A stretch of DNA of 64,000 bases from Planctomycetota bacterium (GTDB lineage Bacteria > Planctomycetota > UBA1135 > JADKAF01): assembly GCA_016719295.1 (NCBI GenBank), contig JADKAF010000001.1:5890001-5954000 (forward strand). Reading direction: 5' to 3'. This document shows, in pieces, positions 45,041 to 53,906 of this stretch (position 1 is the stretch's first letter; each line of letters starts with the position of its first letter). Position numbers and translations under genes: made by a program. The notes under the pieces are model-generated. The model saw only the letters and a program-made list of their open reading frames with translations, was not told where the DNA came from and did no database searches.

Positions 45041-47236
45041 ATGCGCACCGTTCGGTGCATCGGAGGATTCGTGGCGGCGGGGTCGGGGCAGAGATCCACG
45101 GCGGAGGTGTTGCGCGAGGTTTTCGGCCACGCGGAGCTCCGGCCGGCGCAGCAGCACGCGCTGGAGCCGATCCTCGCGGGCCGCGACACGGCGGTGGTGC
45201 TGCCGACCGGCAGCGGGAAGTCGCTGCTCTATCAGCTCACCGGGATGCTCCGCGGCGGCACGACGCTCGTGATCTCGCCGCTGATCGCCCTGATGAAGGA
45301 CCAGGTCGATGCCCTGCGCGCGCGCGGCATCGCGGCGGCGGCGTTACACTCGGCGCAGAGCGCTGACGAGCTCCGCGAGGCGTTGAATGCGCTGCGCGCG
45401 GGGGAGCTCCGCTTCGTGTACGCCGCCCCCGAGCGCATCCTGACGCAGGGCTTCCTCTCCGCGCTTCCGCCGGAGAAGCTCGCCCTCGTCGCGGTGGACG
45501 AAGCGCACTGCGCGTCGCAGTGGGGCCACGACTTCCGCCCCGAGTATCTGCGCATCGGCGCTTTCCTGGAGCGTGTCGGCCGACCGCAGACCCTGGCCCT
45601 CACCGCGACGGCGACGCCGACGGTGCGCGCGGACCTCTGCGCGATCCTGGGCCTCCGCGATCCCGCGGTGATCGTGACCGGCTTCGATCGCCCGAACCTC
45701 GCCTGCCGCGTGCAGAAGGTGCGCGGCGGGGCTGAGCGCGAGCAGGCGCTGGTCGAGCTGGTGAAGCAGAGCGCCGTCCGGCGCGGCGCGGCGCTCGTCT
45801 ACGCCGGGAGCCGGAAGAACGCCGAGGCCGCGCACGAGGCGCTCGAGCGCGCGGGGCTCCGCTGCGGCGTCTATCACGGCGGGCTGGATGCCGCCGCGCG
45901 GAACGCCGTGCAGGAGCGCTTCGCGAAGAAGGAGCTCGATCTCATCGCCGCGACGAATGCGTTCGGCATGGGCATCGATCGCGCCGACGTGCGCCTCGTC
46001 GCGCACGTGGATCTCCCGGGCTCGCTCGAGGCGTACTACCAGGAGATCGGACGCGCGGGGCGCGATGGGCAGCCGGCCGAAGCGGTGCTGCTCTTCTCCG
46101 AGCAGAGCGTGCGCCTGCAGGAGTTCCTGATCGATCTCTCGCACCCCGATCCCGCGCTGGTGCGGCGCGTCTACGATCTCCTCTGCAGCGCCGACGAGGA
46201 GAGCTTCGCTCCCACACCGCACGAGCTCTCCGCAGCGCTCACCGAGCCGTCGCATCGCGTGGATGCCGCCGCGAATCGCCTGATCGGCGCCGGCCTCGCG
46301 CGGCGCGTGCAGGAAGGTCGCATCGCGCTCGACGAGCAAGCGACCGTGCGCTACGAGGACGTGCTCGACGAGCGCACGCTCCGCGCGCGCCGCACCGCCG
46401 ACGAGCGGAAGCTCGACACGATGGTCCGCTACGCGCGGGGCCGCCGCTGTCGGCGCGATGCGATCTTGGGCTACTTCGAGTCCGACGAGTTCGCGGGCGA
46501 GGTCGGCAGCGAAGGCTGCGGGCGCTGCGACGTGTGTCGCGGCGAAGGGCAAGGTGTACCTCGCGCGCTCACCGAGCCGGAGATCGTGGAGCTGCAGAAG
46601 ATCCTCTCCGGCGTCGTGCGCGCGCGCGGCCGCGCCGGCAAGGCGAAGATCGCGGCGATGCTGATCGGCGCGAAGACGAAGGAGATCGTGGGTACCTGGC
46701 TGCAGGAGCTCTCGACCTACGGGATCCTCCCGCAGCTCACGCGCGAAGAGGTCTACGCGCGGATCGATGTGCTGGTCGATGCGGGTCTGCTCGAGAGCGT
46801 GGGCGAGCGCTACCCGGTGCTCGGCGCGACGGGGGAGGGGCTCGCTGCGATGCGTCGCGAGATCGCGGTCGAGCTGCCGTGGCCGCAGGCGGAGCCCGAG
46901 ATGCCGCGCGCGAGCGTCACGCGCGAGCGCCGGAGCGAGAAGAGCGGCGCGCGCGCGGAGCGCGCGGCGGCTGCGAGTGCCGCAGAAGAGACGTGGTCGC
47001 GCGAGCAGCAGGCCCTCGCCGAAGCGCTGCGCGTCTTCCGCTTGCAGCGCGCGCGCGACGAGGCACTGCCGGCGTACATGGTGTTCTCCAATCGCACGTT
47101 GGAGGACCTGGTCGAGCGCCGACCGACGAGCCTCGCCGAGCTCGGCGCGGTCTACGGCCTCGGTCCGACGAAGCTCGCGAGCTTCGGCGACGAGCTGCTC
47201 GCGTTGCTGCGCGCGCAGCTCGCCGCGCCGCGATGA
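45041..47236 (+). CDS. recQ: ATP-dependent DNA helicase RecQ
   Basis: The product is 731 residues from ATG 45041; GTG 45071 with GGAGG just upstream is an equally good start. Domain order: helicase core with Walker A (LPTGSGKS, K60), DEAH box (D153-E-A-H156 in AVDEAHCASQWGHDF), LALTATATPTV, and the second RecA domain (GVYHGG, EIGRAGRDGQ). The zinc-binding RecQ domain carries the C-G-R-C-D-V-C cluster. After a charged linker the HRDC domain closes the protein (LPAYMVFSNRTLEDLVERRP). RecQ unwinds DNA in recombination and fork repair. The next gene overlaps its stop by 4 bp. Confidence 0.95.
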   Translation: MRTVRCIGGFVAAGSGQRSTAEVLREVFGHAELRPAQQHALEPILAGRDTAVVLPTGSGKSLLYQLTGMLRGGTTLVISPLIALMKDQVDALRARGIAAAALHSAQSADELREALNALRAGELRFVYAAPERILTQGFLSALPPEKLALVAVDEAHCASQWGHDFRPEYLRIGAFLERVGRPQTLALTATATPTVRADLCAILGLRDPAVIVTGFDRPNLACRVQKVRGGAEREQALVELVKQSAVRRGAALVYAGSRKNAEAAHEALERAGLRCGVYHGGLDAAARNAVQERFAKKELDLIAATNAFGMGIDRADVRLVAHVDLPGSLEAYYQEIGRAGRDGQPAEAVLLFSEQSVRLQEFLIDLSHPDPALVRRVYDLLCSADEESFAPTPHELSAALTEPSHRVDAAANRLIGAGLARRVQEGRIALDEQATVRYEDVLDERTLRARRTADERKLDTMVRYARGRRCRRDAILGYFESDEFAGEVGSEGCGRCDVCRGEGQGVPRALTEPEIVELQKILSGVVRARGRAGKAKIAAMLIGAKTKEIVGTWLQELSTYGILPQLTREEVYARIDVLVDAGLLESVGERYPVLGATGEGLAAMRREIAVELPWPQAEPEMPRASVTRERRSEKSGARAERAAAASAAEETWSREQQALAEALRVFRLQRARDEALPAYMVFSNRTLEDLVERRPTSLAELGAVYGLGPTKLASFGDELLALLRAQLAAPR

Positions 47237-48024
47237 GCGCCGGCTCGCGCGCTCGCCTCGCCGCGGCGCTTGTACTAGGCGCGCTCGTCGGGCTCTGCGC
47301 GTGGTCGTACTTCTCCGGTGGCTTGGCGGCGGCGCTCCTCGATCCCGCGCTCTCGGGCGCCGAGAAGGTCGAACGCTTGCGCGCGGTGTTCGCGAGCGCG
47401 GGGCCGCTGGCGCCGCTGCTCTACGTCGGCTTCGTGACGCTCGAGGTGATCCTCGCACCCATTCCCGGCACGCTGCTCTATCTGCCGGGGGGTGCCATCT
47501 TCGGCGGGTGGTGGGGCGGCACGCTCTCGCTCCTCGGCAATACGCTCGGCGCGGGGGGCGCTTGCCTCCTCGCGCGCGGCCTCGTCGGTCGTCGCGCGAT
47601 CGACGGCTTCTTCGAGCGGCGCTCGCTCCGCCGCATGCGCGCGCTGCTCCGCCGCCGCGGCTGGATCCTCGTCGCGCTGCTGCGCGCGAACCCGCTCAGC
47701 TCCTCCGATCTCGTCTCCTACGCCGCTGGTGCCGCCGGGCTCAGCGCGCCGCGCGTGATGTTCGGCACGCTGCTCGGCATGGCGCCGCTCTGCTACGTGC
47801 AGGCGCATCTCGCCGAGACCTTGCTCGAGGCGGCGCCGTGGCTGCTCTGGCCGCTGCTCGTCTGCGGCGTGCTCTATCTCGCGGCGGTGGCGTTCTTCGT
47901 CGCGCGCGCGATCCAGCGCGGCCGCGCGAGCGACGCGGAGAGCGGAGCGCGCGCCGCGGAGCTCAGCGCGGGAGCTGGAGCTCCACCGCGAGCCCGCGAT
48001 GATCGGAGCCGTAGGGCTCCGTGA
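47233..48024 (+). CDS. TVP38/TMEM64 (DedA-like) membrane protein
   Basis: The product is 263 residues. ATG 47233 overlaps the recQ stop (ATGA), so translation is coupled. Five to six helices are seen; the family core is VILAPIPGTLLYLPGGAIFGGWWG followed by an NTLGAGGACLLARGLVG segment and a re-entrant LLRANPLSSSDLVSYAAGAAG. TVP38/DedA proteins are lipid scramblases or transporters in the inner membrane; a C55-P or phosphatidylethanolamine role is known for relatives. The C-terminal 20 residues overlap the convergent EEP gene. Confidence 0.88.
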   Translation: MSAGSRARLAAALVLGALVGLCAWSYFSGGLAAALLDPALSGAEKVERLRAVFASAGPLAPLLYVGFVTLEVILAPIPGTLLYLPGGAIFGGWWGGTLSLLGNTLGAGGACLLARGLVGRRAIDGFFERRSLRRMRALLRRRGWILVALLRANPLSSSDLVSYAAGAAGLSAPRVMFGTLLGMAPLCYVQAHLAETLLEAAPWLLWPLLVCGVLYLAAVAFFVARAIQRGRASDAESGARAAELSAGAGAPPRARDDRSRRAP

Positions 48025-48925
48025 CGCGGAACGCGTCGACTGCGAGCGAGCTTTCGTGCAGCACGTGGTCGATCGGCCGCAGGCAGAGCGAGGGGAGGAA
48101 GGTGGGCCAGGTCCCGCACCAACCGCGGCCCGCGCGCGCATCGACGAGCTCGGTCCGCGCCGCGAGGGAATGCATCTCGCCCGACCACGGCGTCGCGTTG
48201 CTGTCGATCGCGAGCACGCGCGGTGCGGGGGCTGCGCGCAGCGCCTCCGCCACGGCGCCGAGATAGTCGTTCCGCCCGTACCAGCCGCGCGGGTGCTGCG
48301 GCGCGCGCGGGTGCGCGACGGCGCAGGTGAACGCACCTTCGGGATGCCGCACGCGCGCGAGGGCGAACGCGTAGCCCTCCGCTCCGAGCGGCCCCAAGTG
48401 CAGCTGCTCCAGCGGCCAGCGGGAGTAGAGCGCGAGACCGAAGGGATCGTCGCGCACCTGTACCAAGCGATGCGGCCAGCGCTCGCGGAAGCGCTCGAGC
48501 TCGGTGTGCCAGGACGGAGTGAACTCGATCAGCGCGAGCAGGTCGGGTTGCTCGCGCTCGAGCAGCGCCGCGAACGCGGGAGTGGGCTCGCGCTCGCACC
48601 AGAGGTTCGCGACGAGGAGGCGCACGCGGGCGCGCCCTTCGGTCGACGACGGCGGATCATGCGGCGGGCCGATGTACGGAGCGAGACGCAGCGCGCCGGC
48701 CGCGAGCAGCGCGACGCAGAGCAGCGCGCGCCGGGGCTCGCGACGAGCGGCGGCGCGTCCTCCGACGAAGAGGAGCCAGCCCATCCAGAGCTCGGGCCAA
48801 TGCACGAGGAGCTCGATGGGCCACGGCCACCACGAGATGCGCGTCCCCAGCACTGCCGTCGCCCCGCAGACGAGGAGCGCGCCGTGCGCGAGGAGCCGCG
48901 CGCCGCGACGCGTGCGCAGGCTCAT
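47963..48925 (-). CDS. Membrane-anchored endonuclease/exonuclease/phosphatase (EEP) family protein
   Basis: The product is 320 residues from ATG 48925. Three N-terminal hydrophobic segments (residues 10-90) anchor it, and the rest is an EEP fold: VANLWCE, DLLALIEFTPSW (catalytic Glu), VLAIDSNATPWSGEM (Asp and Asn), LRPIDHVLH and a terminal GSDHRGLAVEL (Asp-His). The active site probably faces outward. Substrates of similar planctomycete and proteobacterial proteins are not established. It overlaps the upstream gene by 4 bp and the convergent TVP38 gene by 62 bp. Confidence 0.88.
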   Translation of the reverse strand: MSLRTRRGARLLAHGALLVCGATAVLGTRISWWPWPIELLVHWPELWMGWLLFVGGRAAARREPRRALLCVALLAAGALRLAPYIGPPHDPPSSTEGRARVRLLVANLWCEREPTPAFAALLEREQPDLLALIEFTPSWHTELERFRERWPHRLVQVRDDPFGLALYSRWPLEQLHLGPLGAEGYAFALARVRHPEGAFTCAVAHPRAPQHPRGWYGRNDYLGAVAEALRAAPAPRVLAIDSNATPWSGEMHSLAARTELVDARAGRGWCGTWPTFLPSLCLRPIDHVLHESSLAVDAFRVTEPYGSDHRGLAVELQLPR

Positions 48926-49737
48926 GTCTCGGGCTCGGCGAACTCGTTCGCGGAGAGGGCTGCGCTCGTCGCCCCTTCGACGAGGCCGCGGAAGATCGCT
49001 CCGTGGAGCAGGACGGGCAGCGGACCGCGCGGGTCGATTGCCAGGGCTTCGAAACCCTGCGCCGCGACGAGGCGCAGCGCATCTGCGCCGCGCAGCACGG
49101 CGAAGGGCAGCCCGCGCGGAGCGGCGAGCCGGAGCGCCGACGTGCTGGTGAACGCCGCCGCCGCCAGGCGACCCTCTGGTCCTTGCAGCGCGCGGACGCG
49201 CGGCGGTCCTGCACTCGGGCCGAGAGCCGGCTCCACGGCGAGCTCGAGCTCGGCCAAGAGCAACGCCGCGCAGAGCTCGTCCCAGCCGTTCGGCGAGGGG
49301 GATTCGCGGTAGCGCTGAATCGCGTTCGCGGCGCGCGCGGCGCTCGGACGCTCGCAACCCGAGGTGCTGGTGAAGTGCCGGAGCTCTGCGCTGCGCGGCG
49401 CGTCGTAGACCTCCGTGAGCAAGCGCGCGAGCGCCTGCACCTCCGCGAGCTCCGCTCCGCTCTCGAGGTCGATCGTGCGCGCGAAGAAGCGCTCGTCGCT
49501 CTTCGGGAGCGCGTAGCCTGCTTCGCGCAGCAGATCGACGCCTCGCGCGTCGATCCAGCGCTCGGGCGGAGTGAGCTCGTTGGTCGGTAGCTCGAAACGC
49601 AGGCCGCCGTCCGCGAGGCGACGCACGCGCGCGAAGCTCTCCCCGCAGCAGAGGAAGAGCGCGCCATCGCTCTCGGCGAGTGTCGTGAGCGCGTGCGCGA
49701 CGCGTTGCGCGGTTTCCAGACTCTTGCTTTCTGTCAT
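48922..49737 (-). CDS. SseB-domain protein
   Basis: The product is 271 residues from ATG 49737. Residues 185-240 are an SseB N-terminal-like domain (AAFTSTSALRLAAPRG, GADALRLVAAQGFEALAID), a small alpha/beta module seen in many bacteria with no type III secretion. The N-terminal half, a helical part followed by RFELPTNELTPPERW, has no known family. It overlaps the EEP gene by 4 bp (ATGA), so the two are translated together. The function of both is unknown; a regulatory or binding role is possible. Confidence 0.7.
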   Translation of the reverse strand: MTESKSLETAQRVAHALTTLAESDGALFLCCGESFARVRRLADGGLRFELPTNELTPPERWIDARGVDLLREAGYALPKSDERFFARTIDLESGAELAEVQALARLLTEVYDAPRSAELRHFTSTSGCERPSAARAANAIQRYRESPSPNGWDELCAALLLAELELAVEPALGPSAGPPRVRALQGPEGRLAAAAFTSTSALRLAAPRGLPFAVLRGADALRLVAAQGFEALAIDPRGPLPVLLHGAIFRGLVEGATSAALSANEFAEPET

Positions 49738-49812
49738 CGCGTGCTCTTTGCTGTTGTCGCGATGCGCGTCAATGCATCGCGCCGCGCGACGCCGTGTCGC
49801 GTATCCAACACG

Positions 49813-50490
49813 ATGAGCGAAGCGTCGATCGTAGCCGAAGCGAAGCGCGCGCGCGCGCCCGGCGCTGCCCTGCGCAGCCGAGCGCGCGAAGCCGCGACGC
49901 CGTCGGCGCGCCGCGGTAGCGCAGCCGTCGTGCGCGGTGCCGCCATCGCCTTCGAGATCGTGCTGCGCGATGAGAGCGGTGCGATCCTCGAGCATTCGGC
50001 CTCCGATGCTCCGTTCCGCTGCGTGGTCGGAGAGGACGTGCTGCTCGCAGGGCTCGAGCGCGCGCTGCTCGGCGCGCGCGAGGGCGATACGCTGCGCGTT
50101 CGACTCGCGCCGGAGGACGCGCACGGCGTCCGGCAGGATCTGCCGCTGCTCCGCGTCCCCCTCGCGCGACTGCCCGGCGGCCCGACGCTCCGCATCGGTT
50201 CGGCTCTCGAGGTGCTCGATCCGATCGTCGGCGTGCGCTCCTGCGTCTGGCTGCATTCGATCGAAGGCGAGTACGCGTTGGTGCAGCGCGAGCATCCGCT
50301 CGCGGGACGCTCTCTCGAGGCCGAGCTCACGCTGCTCTCGGTCGAGCTCCCCGCTCCCGCGACTGCGCCTGCTCCCGCGACTGCGCCTGCTGCCGCGACC
50401 GCGCGGGAGGCTTCCGATCTCGCGGCGTCGAAGCGCCGTTCCACGGTACGCGGGGCGACGGTCCGCGCCGCTCGAGACGAGGGTTCCTGA
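49813..50490 (+). CDS. FKBP/SlyD-like peptidyl-prolyl isomerase-fold protein
   Basis: The product is 225 residues from ATG 49813. After a basic N-terminal 40 residues, the FKBP/SlyD outline begins with VVRGAAIAFEIVLRDESG and IVLRD-type strands, then FRCVVGEDVLLAGLERALLG and EGDTLRVRLAPEDAHG, the SlyD segment. The flap (IF) domain seems present. The tail contains a short Ala/Pro/Thr repeat (50353-50403). It likely assists folding of cytosolic proteins. It ends 4 nt before fhs, suggesting one transcript. Confidence 0.75.
   Translation: MSEASIVAEAKRARAPGAALRSRAREAATPSARRGSAAVVRGAAIAFEIVLRDESGAILEHSASDAPFRCVVGEDVLLAGLERALLGAREGDTLRVRLAPEDAHGVRQDLPLLRVPLARLPGGPTLRIGSALEVLDPIVGVRSCVWLHSIEGEYALVQREHPLAGRSLEAELTLLSVELPAPATAPAPATAPAAATAREASDLAASKRRSTVRGATVRAARDEGS
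50353..50403 (+). repeat. Short tandem repeat in the FKBP-like gene
   Basis: An 18-bp unit (gctcccgcgactgcgcct) occurs twice in a row (50353-50388), with a degenerate third copy to 50403. It encodes an Ala/Pro/Thr linker (PATAPAPATAPAAATA) and is a candidate for length variation. Confidence 0.85.
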
Positions 50491-50494
50491 AGTG

Positions 50495-52126
50495 ATGCGC
50501 TCTATCGCCGAGGTCGCCGCCGACCTCGGCCTCTCTGCCGAGGATTGGTCGCCGTACGGCCGCACGATCGCCAAGGTGGATCCGAGGGTGCTGCAGCGCC
50601 CGCGCGCGCGGAAGTCCCCGGCGCGGCTCGTGCTCGTCACCGCGATCACGCCGACGCCGGCGGGCGAGGGGAAGACGACGACTACGATCGGCCTGGGGCA
50701 GGGGCTGCGCCGCATCGGCGAGTCGGTGTGCGTCGCGCTGCGCGAGCCCTCGCTCGGGCCGTGCTTCGGGATGAAGGGCGGCGGCACCGGCGGCGGCAAG
50801 AGCCGGATCGAGCCCAGTGACCGCATCGATCTCCACTTCACCGGTGACTTCCACGCGGTGACCTCGGCGCACAACCTGCTCGCTGCGATCGTCGATAATC
50901 ATTTGCACCACGGCAACGCCCTCGGCCTCGATCCGCGGCGCGTCTCCTGGAAGCGCGTGCTCGACATGAACGATCGCGCGCTGCGGAACGTGGTGCTCGG
51001 CCTCGGCGGCGCGAGCGAAGGCGTGCCGCGCGAGAGCGGGTTCGACATCACCGCGGCCTCGGAGGTGATGGCGGCGCTCTGCCTCGCCGAGGGCGAGGAC
51101 GATCTCCGGCAGCGCCTCGAGCGCCTGATCGTGGGTCTGACTCGGACCGGCGAGCCGGTGACGGCGGCGCAGCTCCAGGCGGTCGGCGGGATGCTGGTGC
51201 TGCTGCGCGATGCGCTCCAGCCGAACCTCGTGCAGACCACCGAGGGCTGCCCGGCCTACGTGCACGGCGGCCCCTTCGCGAACATCGCCCACGGCTGCTC
51301 GTCGGTGCTCGCGACGCGCCTCGCGCTGCACGGCGCGGACTGGGTACTCACCGAGGCGGGCTTCGGCGCCGACCTCGGCATGGAGAAGTTCTTCGACATC
51401 AAGTGCCGCAGCGCCGGCCTCGACGTCGCTGCCGTGGTCGTCGTCGCGACGGCGCGCGCGATGAAGATGCACGGCGGCGTCGGCAAGAAGGAGCTCGACT
51501 CGCAAGACGCTGCCGCGGTCGAGCGCGGTCTGCCCAACCTCGAGAAGCACTTGGAGAACGTGCGCGCCTTCGGCAAACGCCCGATCGTCGCGCTGAATCG
51601 CTTCGCCAGCGATCACGCCGACGAGCTCGCCGTGATCGCGCGCCGCTGCGAGGAGCTCGGTGTCCCGTGCGCGGAGAGCCGCCACTTCGCCGAGGGCGGC
51701 GCCGGCGCCGAGGACCTCGCGCGCTTGCTGCTCGAGCACGCGGAGAGCGCTCCGACTCCGTTCGCGCCGGTCTATCCGCTCGAAGCCGCTCCCGCGGAGA
51801 AGATCCGCGCGATCGCGCGCACGATCTACGGCGCGCGCGACGTGAGCTTCGGCAAGGACGCGCAGCGCACCCTTGCCGACGTCGAGAAGCTCGGCCTCGG
51901 CCGCCTGCCGATCTGCATGGCGAAGACGCAGTACTCCTTTAGCGACGACCCGACGAAGCTCGGCCGCCCGCGCGACTTCGTGCTCGAGGTCCGCGCGATC
52001 GAGATCGCCGCGGGGGCCGGGTTCCTCGTAGCGCTCACCGGCGAGATGATGCGCATGCCCGGCCTGCCGAAGGAGCCGCGCGCCAAGGACCTAGATCTGA
52101 AGGACGGGCGGATCGTCGGCTGGTAG
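50495..52126 (+). CDS. fhs: Formate-tetrahydrofolate ligase
   Basis: The product is 543 residues, about the family length (~555). ATG 50495 lies 4 nt past the FKBP-like stop. It makes 10-formyl-THF from formate, ATP and THF, feeding purine synthesis and one-carbon metabolism. The P-loop is TPTPAGEGKTTTTIG (K60). Other family signatures are REPSLGPCFGMKGGGTGGG, FTGDFHAVTSAHNLLAA, FGADLGMEKFFDIKCR and CMAKTQYSFSDDPTKLG. It is followed by a large perfect palindrome. No partner one-carbon genes are in the window. Confidence 0.96.
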   Translation: MRSIAEVAADLGLSAEDWSPYGRTIAKVDPRVLQRPRARKSPARLVLVTAITPTPAGEGKTTTTIGLGQGLRRIGESVCVALREPSLGPCFGMKGGGTGGGKSRIEPSDRIDLHFTGDFHAVTSAHNLLAAIVDNHLHHGNALGLDPRRVSWKRVLDMNDRALRNVVLGLGGASEGVPRESGFDITAASEVMAALCLAEGEDDLRQRLERLIVGLTRTGEPVTAAQLQAVGGMLVLLRDALQPNLVQTTEGCPAYVHGGPFANIAHGCSSVLATRLALHGADWVLTEAGFGADLGMEKFFDIKCRSAGLDVAAVVVVATARAMKMHGGVGKKELDSQDAAAVERGLPNLEKHLENVRAFGKRPIVALNRFASDHADELAVIARRCEELGVPCAESRHFAEGGAGAEDLARLLLEHAESAPTPFAPVYPLEAAPAEKIRAIARTIYGARDVSFGKDAQRTLADVEKLGLGRLPICMAKTQYSFSDDPTKLGRPRDFVLEVRAIEIAAGAGFLVALTGEMMRMPGLPKEPRAKDLDLKDGRIVGW

Positions 52127-52140
52127 CTGCGTCCGCCACC

Positions 52141-52217
52141 AACCGAACGTACGGTGCCAGAGCAAATTCCTCCGGTTACTAACCGGAGGAATTTGCTCTG
52201 GCACCGTACGTTCGGTT
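52141..52217. repeat. Perfect 38-bp inverted repeat after fhs
   Basis: Arms at 52141-52178 and 52180-52217 are exact reverse complements around one central base; the sequence has GGTGCCAGAGCAAATT inside the arm and CGGTTACTAACCG at the centre. It begins 14 nt after the fhs stop. It could act as a strong terminator (no T-run) or be a mobile palindrome related in architecture to those at 3710 and 32431; the GGTGCC element is close to the GGTGC of the first. Confidence 0.9.
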
Positions 52218-52700
52218 AGTCGTTCGGCTGCGCCCAGAGAAGCATGGATCCGTTGGGTTGGATCCGCGCGCGCGATGCGCGTGCTCGCGGAGCCCGTTCG
52301 CGAGCCGCGGAAGGAAGCCCGAGCGATCGAGCCCTCGACTTCGTTCCGCTCGAGGACGCCGCCGCGATAGGCAGGGCGGTAGCTCTGTCCGTGCAGGGGA
52401 TGCCCCAGCATGTAATAGGGCTCGGCCGCTTAGATGCACTTCCGGCGAGTGGTCTGGGGATGCACACCGGCGCTGCCCTTGGTTGCAGGTAGACCTTCGC
52501 CGGTCGGGGTCAGGAAGTGCTCCGGCGGCAGGCCCGCTTCTTCGATCGTGCCCCAGGTCCGCACGCCGCCGGCATCGACGAAGAGAAAGAAAGCCCCGTC
52601 GGGGGGCGTGAGGCTCTCCGCCGTGGATGGGACGGCACCACGCAGAAGCGCGTGTCGCTGCTCGAGATCCCAACGCAGGCGATCTTCGGAGGGCTCCCTC
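52218..52700 (-). pseudogene. Decayed gene with an in-frame stop
   Basis: One minus-strand frame reads as protein across two pieces separated by a TAA at 52430-52432. The upstream piece (52433-52700) contains AFFLFVDAGGVRTWGTIEEA and PPEHFLTPTGEGLPATKG. The downstream piece contains EPYYMLGHPLHGQSYRPAYR and GGVLERNEVEGSIARASF. Both have non-random composition; the flanking frame does not. There is no start codon in a good place upstream (it would run into the exonuclease gene). I see a decayed 3' end of an unknown gene, or two adjacent remnants. The rest of the gap 52127-52753 holds the palindrome and nothing else I support. Confidence 0.4.
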
Positions 52701-52753
52701 GTCCGCAGCGCTGACTCGCACGTGCGCGCTTCGCGCGGTAGAAGCAGCGCGCC

Positions 52754-53542
52754 ATGAAGATCGCCGTCTGGAACGTGAACGGGCTCCGCGCCTGCCTGGG
52801 CAAGGGCTTCACCGCGTGGCTCGAGCGCACGAAGCCGGGGTTGCTCGGCTTGCAGGAGGTACGCGCTCTGCCCGAGGACTTCGAGTCCGGCGTCATGGCG
52901 CCGAAGGGCTGGAAGATGGCGTGGAACCCCGCGGAGAAGAAGGGCTACAGCGGGACCGCGCTGCTCTACAAGAAAGCGCCGGCGAAGATCGTGACGGGGC
53001 TCGGCATCCCCGAGTTCGATCGCGAAGGCCGTCTCGTGATCGCCGAGCTCGACGGCTGGGTGTTCCTGAACGGCTACTTCCCGAAAGGCAGCGGGAGCGA
53101 GCGCGACAACTCGCGCGTGCCGTACAAGCTCGCGTTCTACGAAGCCGTGCTCGCGCGCGCGGAGCAGTACCGTGCGCAGGGCTTCGGCGTCGCGATCGCC
53201 GGTGACTTCAACACCGCCCACACGCCGCTCGATCTCGCCAACTGGAAGTCGAACCAGAAGACCTCGGGCTTCCTGCCCGAGGAGCGCGCGATGATCGACC
53301 GCTATCTCGCCGCGGGCTACGTCGACGTCTTCCGTGCGCAGCATCCCGAAGCGAACGGCCACTACACCTGGTGGAGCCAGCGCATGGGCGCCCGCGCGCG
53401 AAACGTGGGCTGGCGCATCGACTACTTCCTGGTCTCGCAGGAGCTCGCGCCGCGCGTGAAGAAGGCCTGGATCGAGCCCGAGGTGCTGGGCTCGGATCAT
53501 TGCCCGGTGTGGATCGAGCTCGAGGCGCCCCCGCGGACATAG
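52754..53542 (+). CDS. xth: Exodeoxyribonuclease III (AP endonuclease)
   Basis: The product is 262 residues from ATG 52754. All ExoIII/ExoA motifs are seen: KIAVWNVNGLRA at the start, LGLQEVRALPED (catalytic Glu), NGYFPKG (Tyr), AIAGDFNTAHTPLDLANWK (Asp and Asn), GWRIDYFLVSQEL and a terminal GSDHCPVWIEL (Asp-His). It cuts the backbone 5' of abasic sites in base-excision repair. It is a single gene flanked by long non-coding stretches. Confidence 0.96.
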   Translation: MKIAVWNVNGLRACLGKGFTAWLERTKPGLLGLQEVRALPEDFESGVMAPKGWKMAWNPAEKKGYSGTALLYKKAPAKIVTGLGIPEFDREGRLVIAELDGWVFLNGYFPKGSGSERDNSRVPYKLAFYEAVLARAEQYRAQGFGVAIAGDFNTAHTPLDLANWKSNQKTSGFLPEERAMIDRYLAAGYVDVFRAQHPEANGHYTWWSQRMGARARNVGWRIDYFLVSQELAPRVKKAWIEPEVLGSDHCPVWIELEAPPRT

Positions 53543-53906
53543 GCCCACGTCCCTCACGCGCGCCGGGAAAGACATCACGGCGCAAGATTCTCGCCGTCCA
53601 GGAGAGCTCGTCGAGGCGACCGCTGCGCTCGGGTCATAGGGGAGTTCACCGCGCCGCGCGAGGTCTTGCGTGACGCGCAGTGGACCGACGGCGCCTTCGG
53701 TGGGCAGGGGCTGCGGGAGTCCCGTGGGCGCGAAGGGCGAGCGGCAGCATGCGGTGGAGGAGGAATCGGGGCGAGATCCGCGCTCGTTCCCGCGAAGGCT
53801 GCCACTCGCGCGGCGCGCTCGGGCACCTGGCGTCGCCCAGGCGGCTCGCTATCCTGGCGCGCCGCCCGTCGGCCCTCCGTCACCGTCGTTCGAGCTCTCA
53901 CGCACC
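53543..53906. other. Non-coding stretch before the peptidase gene
   Basis: This 364-bp gap shows only arginine- or proline-rich open frames, none with a ribosome-binding site or a coherent protein. It probably holds the promoter of the downstream peptidase gene; no element is called. Confidence 0.55.

Noticed and set aside
45344..47458. A 704-codon minus-strand frame inside recQ
   Set aside because: Antisense to a full RecQ helicase with all motifs; the product has no fold.
52426..52437. Twelve bases identical to a segment near the 3' end of bacterial 23S rRNA (GCATCTAAGCGG on the minus strand)
   Set aside because: Flanking bases do not match rRNA, so the similarity is taken as chance.
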